From positions 1-52,849 of the forward strand of contig JALHQU010000027.1 of the NCBI GenBank assembly GCA_022841795.1: 52,849 bases of DNA, read 5' to 3'. The stretch comes from Fimbriiglobus sp. GTDB lineage: Bacteria; Planctomycetota; Planctomycetia; Gemmatales; Gemmataceae. A program made the translations under genes and the position numbers. This document shows, in pieces, positions 1-8,343 of this stretch (the stretch's first letter is position 1; every line of letters begins with the position of its first letter). Below the pieces are notes generated by a model. That model saw nothing but the letters and a program-made list of their open reading frames with translations. It was not told the origin of the DNA and made no database searches.

Positions 1-17
1 TCGGAAATCCATCCGAC

Positions 18-36
18 GGCCGGGGTGAACCCGGCC
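18..36. repeat. short palindrome at the window's left edge
   Basis: Arms GGCCGGG (18-24) and CCCGGCC (30-36) enclose a 5-nt loop. It lies in the gap before the first gene and may be the terminator of a gene outside the window or the remnant of a palindromic element. The rest of positions 1-59 shows no gene. Confidence 0.5.
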
Positions 37-65
37 GCTCACCAAAACACCCACAGGGGTTGCAC

Positions 66-1904
66 ATGGACTGGCTCGCCCACGTCGGGTTCGTCTGGTT
101 CACCTCGTTGGCGTGGATCGGCGGGCTGGTCGTCGTGTTCCTGCTGCTCACCCGGTTCACCCCGTGCAACCCCGGCCAGAGCTGGTGGGCGGACCCGCGG
201 GCGGCCGTCACCGACCTGGTGTACTGGCTGGTCCTGCCGCTCGTCATGCAGGTGGCGCGGGTGCTGCTGCTGGTGGGCGGGGTGCTGCTGCTGTACGGGG
301 CCGTGCCGGAGAACACCGACTGGGTCGTCCGCCGCTGGCCCATCTGGGTGCAGATCGTCGCCGTGCTGCTCATACAGGACGTGATCCTGTACTGGCTGCA
401 CCGCCTTTTCCACACCCGGGCCGGATGGCGGTTCCACGCCGTCCACCACTCGCCCGAGGTGCTCGACTGGACCTCGACGCAGCGGTTCCACCCGGTGAAC
501 GCCATCCTGGAGTTCGCGGTGGCGGACGTGGCCGTGCTGCTCATGGGGTTCTCGCCGGACGCGCTGGTGCTCATCGGCCCGCTGAACATGGCGTACTCGG
601 TGATGGTGCACGCCAACCTGAACTGGACGTTCGGCCCGCTGCGGTACGTGCTGGTCAGCCCGGTGTACCACCGCTGGCACCACACGGCGGCGGAGGAGGG
701 GCGGGACCGCAACTTCGCTTCGACGTTTCCGTTCCTGGACCTGCTGTTCGGCACCTGCCACATGCCGGTCGGGAAGCGGCCGGAGGTGTACGGCACCGCC
801 GACGGGGACGTGCCGCGGGGGTTCGTCGGGCAGACGGTGTACCCGTTCCGTGGGGCCGGGGCGTGGGCACGGCGACATCCGGTGATGGCGACGACCGGCG
901 GGTTGGCCGTGGCCGCCGGGATCGCGTTCGGGGTGATGAAGCTGACGCAGCCGGTCGAGCCGACGCCCACCTCGGTGGTCGAGGTGACGATGGCGAAACC
1001 CGCGCCGGCCGAACTGCCGCCACTGCCCGCCCGCGGGATGGCGTCGTCGGTGGCGGTGTCGGTCCACCGGTCGCAGGTGTTCCTCGGCGGCGCGGACGGC
1101 ACGCTGACGATCCGGGGTGCGGACGGCGGCGAACAGGCGATCGCGGCGCATATGCAGCGGGCGAACGCGTTGGCCGTCAGCCCGGACGACGCGCTGATCG
1201 TCACCGGCGGCGGGGACGGCACCGCCCGCGTGTGGTCGGCCGAATCGGGGCAGCCGCTCCGCACCCTCCGCGGGCACGGGGCGGCCGTGATGAGCGTGGC
1301 GGTGGCGGCCGACGGGTGGGTGACCACTGGTTCGGCGGACGGGGTGGTCCGCGTGTGGGATGCGACCGGCGAACTGGTCGGCGTCCACCGCACCGGGGTG
1401 CCGGCGCCGGTTCACGCGGTGGCCGTGGCCGCCGGCGGGGGGCGGGTGGTCGCCGCTCAGCTTTCGACCGCGTTCCTGTGGGACGCCCCCGCCGACAAGA
1501 CGACGCCGCTGACCGGGCAGACCGCCCTCGCCTACGCCGTCGCCCTCAGCCCGGACGGGACCACGGCCGTCACCGCCGGGTACGACGGGCGGGTGAAGGT
1601 GTGGGACGCCGGCGGGCGGTGTACGTCGGAACTGCTCGGGCACGACGGGCCGGTGTACGCGGTGGCGTTCACCCGCGATGGTCAACGACTTGTCACCGGC
1701 GGGAAGGACGGCACGGTGCGGGTGTGGCGGACCGGCGGGGAACTGGTCCGCGAACTCGGCGGGCACACCGGGCTGGTGTTCGCGGTGTCGGCAGACGACG
1801 CCGGCCGGCGGATCGCCGCCGCCGGCAAGGACGGGACCACGAGCGTGTGGCAGGTGCCCGACGGCGAGGTGGTGCCGGCCTCGGCGACGGCACCGGGAAA
1901 GTAG
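66..1904 (+). CDS. fatty acid hydroxylase/sterol desaturase family membrane protein fused to WD40 repeats
   Basis: 612 aa. The N-terminal ~270 residues form a fatty-acid-hydroxylase-type membrane domain. It has hydrophobic stretches at about 5-30, 50-80 and 95-112 and the di-iron histidine clusters HRLFH (112-116), HAVHH (124-128) and HRWHH (202-206). A further hydrophobic stretch lies near 275-292. After a proline-rich linker (about 297-325) come WD40-type repeats to the end, with recurring phrases such as VRVWDATGE and VKVWDAGGR. The enzyme part should hydroxylate or desaturate a lipid in the membrane; the propeller probably binds a partner on one side. ATG 66 is preferred because AGGGG at 54-58 lies 7 nt upstream; TTG at 60 would have almost no spacing. 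All histidine clusters look intact. The substrate is unknown and the fusion is unusual. Confidence 0.85.
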   Translation: MDWLAHVGFVWFTSLAWIGGLVVVFLLLTRFTPCNPGQSWWADPRAAVTDLVYWLVLPLVMQVARVLLLVGGVLLLYGAVPENTDWVVRRWPIWVQIVAVLLIQDVILYWLHRLFHTRAGWRFHAVHHSPEVLDWTSTQRFHPVNAILEFAVADVAVLLMGFSPDALVLIGPLNMAYSVMVHANLNWTFGPLRYVLVSPVYHRWHHTAAEEGRDRNFASTFPFLDLLFGTCHMPVGKRPEVYGTADGDVPRGFVGQTVYPFRGAGAWARRHPVMATTGGLAVAAGIAFGVMKLTQPVEPTPTSVVEVTMAKPAPAELPPLPARGMASSVAVSVHRSQVFLGGADGTLTIRGADGGEQAIAAHMQRANALAVSPDDALIVTGGGDGTARVWSAESGQPLRTLRGHGAAVMSVAVAADGWVTTGSADGVVRVWDATGELVGVHRTGVPAPVHAVAVAAGGGRVVAAQLSTAFLWDAPADKTTPLTGQTALAYAVALSPDGTTAVTAGYDGRVKVWDAGGRCTSELLGHDGPVYAVAFTRDGQRLVTGGKDGTVRVWRTGGELVRELGGHTGLVFAVSADDAGRRIAAAGKDGTTSVWQVPDGEVVPASATAPGK

Positions 1905-1906
1905 TA

Positions 1907-1923
1907 GGCACACTCCGTGTGCC
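1907..1923. repeat. 7-bp palindrome of the GCACAC/GTGTGC family
   Basis: GGCACAC (1907-1913), TCC, GTGTGCC (1917-1923), directly after the stop of the hydroxylase-WD40 gene. The same core recurs at 42118-42138 and, much longer, at 51976-52036. It may act as a terminator, although no T-run follows. Confidence 0.6.
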
Positions 1924-2006
1924 GTTCTTCCCACCCGCGGCCCTCGCGAGCTGGGTTCGCCAAGCGTACAATTCGCGGAACGCCGTTCGCCCCGCGGTCC
2001 GCGCCG

Positions 2007-2861
2007 ATGATCGACGTCCACGTCCATGTGGTGCCGCCGAACCTGCCGGGGGTGGGTTCCCTATCCGGCACCCTCCGCCTGCGGCCGGACGCCGTCGCCA
2101 ACGCCCTCAAGCAGGACATGAAGGCGGCCGGCATCAAGCAGGCGTTCGCCATGGGCGAGTGGAACTGCGGGGACGAGGACCCGCTCGGCGTCCGCCGCAC
2201 ATTACAGATCGCCGAGCTGGTGCCGGGGTTGCAGGCGATCGGCGTGTGCGACCCGAAGCGGGGCGACGACCCGGAACACTTCCGCTGCGTCGAGGAAGAG
2301 TTGAAGCGAGGCCGGGTGGTGGCCCTCAAGTGCTACCTCGGCTACCTGCACTTCGAGCCGGCCCACCCGAACTACCGCCGGTACTACGAGCTGGCCGCCC
2401 GGTACAAGCTGCCGGTCGTCTTCCACACCGGCGACACGTACAGCCCGGAGGCGAAGCTGAAGTACGCCCACCCGCTCGGGGTGGACGAGGTGGCGGTGGA
2501 CCACCCGCACGCCCGGTTCGTGCTCGCCCATGTCGGCAACCCGTGGATGCTCGACGCGGCCGAGGTGGTGTACAAGAACCTGAACGTGTGGGCGGATCTC
2601 TCAGGGCTGGTGGTGGGCGACAGCATCGAGCCGGGCAGCGGGGACGACCACGACGCGGTGAACGACGTGGCCACCCGCCTGCGGGCGGCGTTCCGGTACG
2701 CCGAGCGGCCGAACCGCTTCCTGTTCGGCACCGACTGGCCGCTCATCCCCATCCCGGTGTACCGCGAGTTCGTGCGGAACGTCATCCCCGAAAAGTATCA
2801 CGACCAGGTTTTCGGGGACAACGCCCGGCTGCTGTTCCGGGCGGCCGCGGGTGGGGTATGA
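2007..2861 (+). CDS. amidohydrolase family protein (TIM-barrel, COG2159-like)
   Basis: 284 aa. It begins MIDVHVHVVPP, where the HxH metal motif (His4, His6) marks the first strand of an amidohydrolase_2 barrel. FHTGDTYSPEAKLKYAHP carries a mid-barrel His, FVLAHVGNPW another, and FGTDWPLIPIP near the C-terminus supplies the typical Asp. Members decarboxylate or hydrolyse aromatic and other small acids; the substrate cannot be read here. The frame stays open upstream to GTG 1917, but those 30 residues are arginine/proline-rich and not domain-like, so ATG 2007 is chosen even though no clear Shine-Dalgarno is visible. Length fits the family. It may be read with the gene before it, or from the TACAAT at 1967-1972, for which no -35 was found. 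Confidence 0.85.
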   Translation: MIDVHVHVVPPNLPGVGSLSGTLRLRPDAVANALKQDMKAAGIKQAFAMGEWNCGDEDPLGVRRTLQIAELVPGLQAIGVCDPKRGDDPEHFRCVEEELKRGRVVALKCYLGYLHFEPAHPNYRRYYELAARYKLPVVFHTGDTYSPEAKLKYAHPLGVDEVAVDHPHARFVLAHVGNPWMLDAAEVVYKNLNVWADLSGLVVGDSIEPGSGDDHDAVNDVATRLRAAFRYAERPNRFLFGTDWPLIPIPVYREFVRNVIPEKYHDQVFGDNARLLFRAAAGGV

Positions 2862-2888
2862 TGGAATGACGCCGCGGCGGAGCGCCCG

Positions 2889-3344
2889 ATGAGCACCGGC
2901 GACTGGTCGGAGAGCGAGGAACCGGAGATCGGGGCACGGTGCCTCAAGCTCTGCCGTGAGGTGATCTGGAACGCCAACGACCCGGAAGCGCCGTACACCC
3001 TGCGGGGTGTTCTCCGTGGGTTCCGTCCCCGGTCGAGCTTTCCTGCGGTTACCCCACAGCCGGTTTTCGTGTACGCCGAGTATTTCGGAGAAGCAGGAGA
3101 GTACGACGTCTGGTTCGATCTGGTACGGCTCGTGATGGGTGACGACGGCGAGATGGTCGATGAAGCGGACGAGACGACGTTCGGTCCGTACTCGCTTCGG
3201 CTACTGCCAGACTTGTTCGCTCAAGGCCGGTCGTATGTGTTACGACGGGTACCGTTCAGCGAACCGGGGTTGTACGAACTCCGACTGAGGGTCGGTGGCG
3301 TTTCACAACACCTCATCGCCGAACGCCTTTTCGTGGAGGGCTAA
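2889..3344 (+). CDS. DUF6941-like protein of unknown function
   Basis: 151 aa. The layout resembles the DUF6941 family: an N-terminal 'LKLCREVIW...LRGVLRGFRP' segment, a 'FP...VFVYAEY' strand, an 'EYDVWFDLVRL..DDGEMV' region and a C-terminal 'PGLYELRLRVGG' strand, suggesting a beta-sandwich. Recognition is from memory of the family pattern and is moderate. GGAG at 2879-2882 lies 6 nt before the ATG. The stop TAA directly abuts the GTG of the next gene, so the two are very likely co-translated. Codon use is visibly less GC-extreme (for example TTTCGTGTACGCC, TTATGTG-type codons) than in its neighbours, hinting at later acquisition. No catalytic residues are apparent. Confidence 0.7.
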   Translation: MSTGDWSESEEPEIGARCLKLCREVIWNANDPEAPYTLRGVLRGFRPRSSFPAVTPQPVFVYAEYFGEAGEYDVWFDLVRLVMGDDGEMVDEADETTFGPYSLRLLPDLFAQGRSYVLRRVPFSEPGLYELRLRVGGVSQHLIAERLFVEG

Positions 3345-3563
3345 GTGAAGAAGAGCACTAAAGGTCCGACGGCCAAAAAGGGTACTGTGCTGGGGCACGA
3401 CTACTTTGAGATTCAGGAGTTACCTGACCCGGAAAGCCATCTGTCGGAAGAGCAGAAGAAATGGCCCCGTTCGGACTTGGTGATTGGGTCGTCGGAACTT
3501 CCCGCTACGCCGCCGGAAGTGCAGGAGCGCGAGCCGAACCCCAAACCGCCGCCCACCGCTTGA
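3345..3563 (+). CDS. small hypothetical protein coupled to the DUF6941-like gene
   Basis: 72 aa, GTG start immediately after the TAA of the preceding gene, with GGAGGG at 3335-3340 as ribosome binding site. The N-terminus is lysine-rich (MKKSTKGPTAKKG), the middle contains HDYFEIQELPDPESH, and the C-terminus is proline- and glutamate-rich (ELPATPPEVQEREPNPKPPP). It looks largely disordered. No family recognised. Base composition matches the gene before it, not the surrounding genome. A partner or regulator of the upstream protein is plausible from the coupling, but that is inference. Confidence 0.65.
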   Translation: MKKSTKGPTAKKGTVLGHDYFEIQELPDPESHLSEEQKKWPRSDLVIGSSELPATPPEVQEREPNPKPPPTA

Positions 3564-3705
3564 TCTGCCGGCCGGATCGGGTACCATGCGGTGGGTTCGG
3601 GCTGGGGGTTCAGACTTTTCACTCTTCGGAGTGATGGCCGATGTTGCGTCGGCCGAGCGCATGGCTCGTCATGCTCCCCAGCGAACGCTGTTCCAGACCG
3701 GCTTT

Positions 3706-3790
3706 CGGGTGAACTGCACCCTGAAAGAGTCCGGTCTGGATCAACCCCGCGAGTCGTGGTTCCGGACTCTTTCAGGGTGCAGTTCACCCG
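3706..3790. repeat. long palindromic element (29-bp perfect arms)
   Basis: Arms 3706-3734 and 3762-3790 are exact reverse complements (left begins CGGGTGAACTGCACCCTG) around a 27-nt loop. Imperfect complementarity continues outward on both sides (ACCGGC on the left against GCCGGT on the right, then GCGAACGCT against AGCGTTCG), so the original element may have been ~110 bp. It is one of the REPIN-like intergenic palindromes of this window. Confidence 0.9.
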
Positions 3791-3847
3791 GCCGGTCCGT
3801 GAGCGTTCGGTGTCCCAGGTCGAGAAGTGAACCCCGGCTCGAACCCC

Positions 3848-3886
3848 GCACCGGGAGAGCTAACCCCTCTCCCGGTGCTGCTTTTT
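3848..3886 (+). terminator. probable intrinsic terminator
   Basis: A 12-bp GC-rich stem, GCACCGGGAGAG (3848-3859) pairing with CTCTCCCGGTGC (3867-3878), 7-nt loop, followed by TGCTTTTT. This is the clearest stem plus T-run in the window. It would end transcripts from the DUF6941-like pair before the radical SAM gene. Confidence 0.7.
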
Positions 3887-3937
3887 CGCGCCCCACCTGC
3901 GATAATCAACTCGTCCAGACATCCGAGCCGACCTGCC

Positions 3938-5791
3938 ATGCTGAACACCGCGTTGAAGACCGAAGTCGTCCGCCTGCTGCCCCGCGTCGCCACCCCGGCC
4001 CAGTATCTGGGCGGGGAGGTGAACAGCGTGGCGAAGGACCACGCGCAGGTTCGCGGCACCTGCTGCCTGTGCTTCCCGGACGCGTACACGATCGGCATGA
4101 GCCACCACGGGCTGCAGGTGCTGTACAGCCTGCTGAACGCCGACCCGCAGTGGGCCTGCGAACGCGCCTTCGCGCCGTGGCTGGACTGGGAGCGGGAACT
4201 CCGCGGGCACAAGCTGCCGCTGTACGGCCTCGAAACGTTCACCCCGCTGCACCGCTTCGACGTGGTCGGGTTCAGCCTCCAGTACGAGGTGTGTTACACC
4301 AACGTGCTGAACATGCTCGACCTGGGCGGCATCCCGCACTTCAGCGACGAGCGGCTGGTGACCGACCCGCTGGTCATCGCCGGCGGGCCGGGCGCCCAGA
4401 ACCCGGAACTGCTCGCCCCGTTCGTGGACCTGTTCGTCATCGGCGACGGCGAGCAGAGCCTGCCGTGGGTGTTGAACAAGTGGGTGGAGTTGAAGGAGCA
4501 AGCCCTGCGGGACGGCGACAACACCCACCGGCGGCGGCTGGAAATGCTCGCGGAAGTCGTCGGCGGGGTGGCGTGGGCCTACGCCCCGGCGTTCTACACG
4601 TTCGACTACATGCCGGACGGCACCATCGCCAGCGTCACCCGCACCCGCTCGGACGTGCCGGCCGAGATCACCAGCTGCACCATCGACTGCGACTTCGACA
4701 GCATCCCGCTGCCGACCAAGCCGGTAGTGCCGTTCGTGCAGACCCCGCACGACCGCATCGCCATCGAGATCATGCGGGGGTGCCCGCACCAGTGCCGGTT
4801 CTGCCAGAGCACCACCATCAAGCGGCCGATGCGGTTTCGGTCGGTCGAGAACATCGTGCAGTCGGCGCTCGACAGCTACCGCAACACCGGCACCAACGAG
4901 ATCAGCCTGCTCTCACTCAGCACGAGCGACTACCCGCACTTCGAGCAGTTGGTGAAGCGGATGCACGAGGTGTTCCACCCGCTCGGGGTGAACGTGAGCC
5001 TGCCGAGCCTGCGGATCAACCACCAGTTGCGGACGCTGCCGGAGCTGATGCAGGGCGTCCGCAAGGCCGGGCTGACCCTCGCCCCCGAGGTGGCCCGCGA
5101 CGACATGCGGGAGCAGATCCGCAAGCGGATCAAGAACGACGACCTGTACGAGGGCTGCCGGGAGGCGTTCAAACACGGCTGGCAGAAGGTGAAGCTGTAC
5201 TTCCTGTGCGGGCTGCCGGGCGAGCGGAAGGAAGACCTGGACGGCATCGTCGAGATGGCCGAGCGGATCGCGCAGATCAGCCGCGAGGCGACCGGCCGGT
5301 ACAAGGACGTGACCGCCAGCGTGTCCAACTTCGTGCCCAAGCCGCACACCCCGTACCAGTGGAACGGCATGCAGACCCGCGACTACTTCCGCTGGGCCGG
5401 CGACTACCTGCACCGGCAGAAGACGATGCGGGGGGTGGTGAAGATCAAGCAGCACGACATCGAGACCAGCCTGCTGGAGGGGATTCTCACCCGCGGCGAC
5501 CGGCGGGTGGCGCCTGCCCTGTACGAGGCGTGGAAGCGGGGCGCCCGCATGGACGGGTGGAAGGAGTGCTTCAACCCGGAACTGTGGTGGAAGGTGTTCG
5601 CCGACCTGGGGATCGACGTCGGGTTCTACAGCCACCGCCAGCGGCCGATGGGCGAGCGGCTGCCGTGGGACCACGTGAACGTGAAAAAGGGGCGGGCGTA
5701 CCTGGAGAAGGAGCAGGAGCGGAGCGTCATCCAACTGAAGGTGATGGCGGAAGCGGTAGCGGGCGACGACGGCCCCGGCTGCGGTGGCTGA
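3938..5791 (+). CDS. B12-binding-type radical SAM protein (TIGR03960-like)
   Basis: 617 aa. The N-terminal ~250 residues resemble the cobalamin-binding-like half of TIGR03960 proteins (FPDAYTIGMSHHGLQVLY, VIAGGPGAQNPE, VIGDGEQSLP). The radical SAM core follows, with the [4Fe-4S] motif CPHQCRFC (Cys282, Cys286, Cys289), then SLPSLRI and TLAPEVARDD, which are typical of the group. The enzyme should cleave S-adenosylmethionine to start radical chemistry; the substrate is not established. In many genomes this family is fused to or followed by a DUF2344 (TIGR03936) protein, which is not visible here. ATG 3938 is chosen because the 37 upstream in-frame residues are read from the terminator region. 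Length is normal. Confidence 0.88.
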   Translation: MLNTALKTEVVRLLPRVATPAQYLGGEVNSVAKDHAQVRGTCCLCFPDAYTIGMSHHGLQVLYSLLNADPQWACERAFAPWLDWERELRGHKLPLYGLETFTPLHRFDVVGFSLQYEVCYTNVLNMLDLGGIPHFSDERLVTDPLVIAGGPGAQNPELLAPFVDLFVIGDGEQSLPWVLNKWVELKEQALRDGDNTHRRRLEMLAEVVGGVAWAYAPAFYTFDYMPDGTIASVTRTRSDVPAEITSCTIDCDFDSIPLPTKPVVPFVQTPHDRIAIEIMRGCPHQCRFCQSTTIKRPMRFRSVENIVQSALDSYRNTGTNEISLLSLSTSDYPHFEQLVKRMHEVFHPLGVNVSLPSLRINHQLRTLPELMQGVRKAGLTLAPEVARDDMREQIRKRIKNDDLYEGCREAFKHGWQKVKLYFLCGLPGERKEDLDGIVEMAERIAQISREATGRYKDVTASVSNFVPKPHTPYQWNGMQTRDYFRWAGDYLHRQKTMRGVVKIKQHDIETSLLEGILTRGDRRVAPALYEAWKRGARMDGWKECFNPELWWKVFADLGIDVGFYSHRQRPMGERLPWDHVNVKKGRAYLEKEQERSVIQLKVMAEAVAGDDGPGCGG

Positions 5792-5828
5792 CAATCTTCG
5801 CCGCGACCATCGGGAGAGGGCGTTTCGC

Positions 5829-5889
5829 TGGTGTCCCGCCTTCAGGCGGTCTGTGGTCGCTGAGAAGACCGGCTGAAGCCGGGACACCA
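5829..5889. repeat. palindromic element, TGGTGTCC family (copy 1)
   Basis: Arms 5829-5851 and 5867-5889 pair over 23 bp with two mismatches. The left arm includes the smaller hairpin CCGCC-TTCA-GGCGG and the right one CCGGC-TGAA-GCCGG, so a G/C exchange in one arm is matched inside the same arm. The same family recurs at 13563-13640. It lies between convergent genes (radical SAM and DUF1579) and could serve as a bidirectional terminator. Confidence 0.85.
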
Positions 5890-5929
5890 ACTAGAACCCG
5901 CTCCCGCTGATCGCGGCGAAGAGGTTGGC

Positions 5930-6475
5930 TCACTTCTTCCGCTTGGCGGTGATGGTCATGAACTGCACCCACTTGCCGTCGATCTGCATGTGCGAGGTCA
6001 GCACCTTGGTGTCCTTGTCCTTCACCTCGATCACGTCCTTCATCTTCACCGTCTTCCCGTCGCCCATACAGTTCGGGCCTTCGGTGTTCAGCGTCAACAC
6101 CTTCTTGGCGGCATCGAGTTCCCCCTCGTAGTGGAACAGCGTGTTGTCCATCGAACACACCCAGGTGCCCACGAACTTCTTCTTCTTGTCGTCGTACCCG
6201 ATCGTCATCAGGCCGGTCATGGTCTCGCCCATCATGTCGCACTTCATCTCGGTGACGGCCCAGAACCCGCCGAGCGAGCGGGTGGCGTCGGTCCCCTTGA
6301 ACTTGACCGCCGGCTTGCCCGGCTCCATCACCGCCTCGCTCTCGCACACCCAATCCCCCTCCAACTGCTTCAGCCACTCGTGCTCCTTCTGCGGCGTGGC
6401 CGGCTTCGGGGCCTCTTGCGCCACCGCCCCGCCCGCCAGCACCGCCACCACCCCGATCAGCAGGAAGTTCCGCAT
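5930..6475 (-). CDS. secreted DUF1579 family protein
   Basis: 181 aa. The signal peptide MRNFLLIGVVAVLAGGAVAQ is followed by a DUF1579 domain: 'EHEWLKQLEGDWVCES', 'TRSLGGFWAVTEM', 'GLMTIGYDDKKKKFVGTWV', 'LTLNTEGPN'. The fold is a lipocalin-like beta barrel; the function is unknown. Such proteins are numerous in planctomycetes and are probably periplasmic. ATG at 6473-6475 follows GGAGGAA on the minus strand; the open frame extends 45 residues upstream but those are basic and not signal-like. The C-terminal TAKRKK is basic. It is likely transcribed alone: a gap separates it from the gene upstream on the same strand. Confidence 0.88.
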   Translation of the reverse strand: MRNFLLIGVVAVLAGGAVAQEAPKPATPQKEHEWLKQLEGDWVCESEAVMEPGKPAVKFKGTDATRSLGGFWAVTEMKCDMMGETMTGLMTIGYDDKKKKFVGTWVCSMDNTLFHYEGELDAAKKVLTLNTEGPNCMGDGKTVKMKDVIEVKDKDTKVLTSHMQIDGKWVQFMTITAKRKK

Positions 6476-6616
6476 CGTCCGTTCCTCCGCGAGCTTCGAT
6501 ACCCCGGCCGATCGCCGAGTGGGAAACCATCGCATCCCCGGAGCGTGTGGAACAGGTCGGTAGCGGAAGTTCCGCCGCCTCGCGGCGACCGGGTGTCGGA
6601 CGTTCGGCAAAAACCC

Positions 6617-8302
6617 TCACTTCGCCTCTTTCACCGCCTTCGCCACCTCCTCGCGGAACTTGGCCCACTCGTCGGCGGACCACTTCGGGTTCGGTTGCGG
6701 CTTCAGCTTGAGCATCTGGCCCAGCGCCGCGGCCGCACAGTTCCGTACCTCGACCGTGCGGTACTCGGGACGCTCGGCGTGCCACGGCGGATACAACTCC
6801 GGCCGAACACTTGAATCGCGGACGGTCGTGTCCGTCAGGAACTTCGCCACTAGTTCGACCGCCTGCCGCTTCCTCTCCGGCGGGGTGTACCAGCTCAACA
6901 TGTGCAGCCACTGCTCGCGCATTCCGGCATCCGCCCGCCGCAGGTACTTCTCCGCCGCTTCCCACACCTTCCAGACGGAGGTCATCAGCAGGTCGTTGAC
7001 GAACGCGGTCTCCTCGCAGTCGTGGTACGGCTTGCTCGGGGTGGCGGGCAACTTGCCGAGCGCGTCGATCACGATCCGGTGGAACCGCTCCGGGTCCACG
7101 TCTCTCAGGCACCCACGGCCGACCCCCCGGTGGCTCGGCGTTTTCGACCCCACCGCCTCCAGCAGCAACTCCCGCTTCGTCTCGGTCGGAAGAGAGCTGG
7201 CCACTACGGCCTGGGCGACGGAACTGAGGTAGTGGTCCGGGTGGTCGGTCATCGCCTCCCTGAACAGGGCCGGCAGTCGCTTCGGGTACTTGTGCCGGAC
7301 CACCGCTAGCAGGCGCAAGTTCGGCAGCGGGTGATCCTTTGCGGGGCGCAGCACCCGGCCGACGACGTACTCCTCCTCGTTCGCCTTCGACACGCTCGCC
7401 CACCACTTCTTCACCGCCTTCATGTCCAGCCCGCCCTCCTTCAGGTCAGCGAACCGTTCGCCGTCGTACATGAACCCGCACAGGATGCCGTGGGCGAAGT
7501 CCTTGATACGGTGCGGGTACTCGTGGTGGCCGAAGTCGAGGGTGCCGTACGCGCGGGTGAGGCGGGTGTCGTCCAGGGCGTCGATGAGGGCGGGCACGGC
7601 GTCGAACCCCAGCCGCACGACCGCCTCGTACCGCTCGCCGGGCACTTGGTCGTTGAAATACCCGGCCATGTCCAGCCAGTCGTCGATCAGCGCCTCGGGC
7701 GTGCCGGGCTTCGCTCGCGACGGCAGCAGTGACTTCCGCAGGTCCACATAGGTCGGCTCGTGGTACTCGTCCGCGAACATGTCCGGTTCGGCCCGCATGG
7801 CGGATGCCATCCGACGGACCACCAGGGCGCGATCGACCTTCGGGTCGCGGAGTCGGACAAGCCAGTAGTCCCACGCGGCGCGGGCGAGTGCCTGCTCCGG
7901 CGTCCGCCCCTGGTCCTCCCACTTCGGGAGCAACTCCTCGGCAAGGGCCGTCCACCCCCGCAGGTGGAACTGCACGATCATCACGAACTCGATTTCTTCG
8001 ACCGTGACCCGCTTCGCGTCCGGGCGGATTTCGGTGTGGTAATCCGTATCGAACTTGGAGATTTCAAACCCGTGCTGGAATTCGGTGGGGATGCCGTCTC
8101 TGTCCGGCTTCAGACCGAACCCGATTGCGGGGGATGATTTGCCGCCCTTCGGGTCGTAGCGGTACAGCTTCGCGTCCTTCGGTGGCGCGGGCAGGTCATA
8201 GGCCTGATACAGCCGGACCAACTCGGCCAGCTTCGTCTTCGGCGGGTCGGCGGCCGGGGTGACGGTCGCGGTCAGCAGCAGCAGGGCGATTGCGGTACGC
8301 AT
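6617..8302 (-). CDS. secreted hypothetical protein with HEAT-like helices
   Basis: 561 aa. The signal peptide MRTAIALLLLTATVTPAADP precedes a mostly helical protein. Phrases such as 'VPALIDALDDTRLTRAYG', 'DLKEGGLDMKAVKKWW', 'SVWKVWEAAEKYLRRAD' and 'VRNCAAAALGQMLKL' look like degenerate HEAT repeats, a protein-binding scaffold. No catalytic motif was found and no family is named with confidence. The frame remains open far upstream (to 9397), but that part is the shadow of the pectate lyase gene, so the ATG at 8302 that begins the signal peptide is used. It lies 41 bp downstream of the pectate lyase on the same strand, so co-transcription is likely. Confidence 0.8.
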   Translation of the reverse strand: MRTAIALLLLTATVTPAADPPKTKLAELVRLYQAYDLPAPPKDAKLYRYDPKGGKSSPAIGFGLKPDRDGIPTEFQHGFEISKFDTDYHTEIRPDAKRVTVEEIEFVMIVQFHLRGWTALAEELLPKWEDQGRTPEQALARAAWDYWLVRLRDPKVDRALVVRRMASAMRAEPDMFADEYHEPTYVDLRKSLLPSRAKPGTPEALIDDWLDMAGYFNDQVPGERYEAVVRLGFDAVPALIDALDDTRLTRAYGTLDFGHHEYPHRIKDFAHGILCGFMYDGERFADLKEGGLDMKAVKKWWASVSKANEEEYVVGRVLRPAKDHPLPNLRLLAVVRHKYPKRLPALFREAMTDHPDHYLSSVAQAVVASSLPTETKRELLLEAVGSKTPSHRGVGRGCLRDVDPERFHRIVIDALGKLPATPSKPYHDCEETAFVNDLLMTSVWKVWEAAEKYLRRADAGMREQWLHMLSWYTPPERKRQAVELVAKFLTDTTVRDSSVRPELYPPWHAERPEYRTVEVRNCAAAALGQMLKLKPQPNPKWSADEWAKFREEVAKAVKEAK

Positions 8303-8343
8303 GACATTCCGAACCCGCACGGCGGGGCGGCGTTGGCGGGGAA

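Larger units (their letters stand above)
3564..3937. other. 374-bp gap with a large palindrome and an intrinsic terminator
   Basis: No credible gene. The stretch holds a 29-bp palindrome (3706-3790) and a hairpin with T-run (3848-3886), described separately. A small hairpin CACTC-TTCG-GAGTG lies near 3620-3633. Whether the part from about 3590 to 3886 is transcribed as a separate RNA ending at the terminator cannot be decided from sequence alone. Confidence 0.6.

Noticed and set aside
3820-3880. tRNA-like stretch GGCTCGAACCCCGCACC
   Set aside because: No D arm, anticodon arm or matching acceptor stem; the 3' part is better explained by the terminator hairpin.
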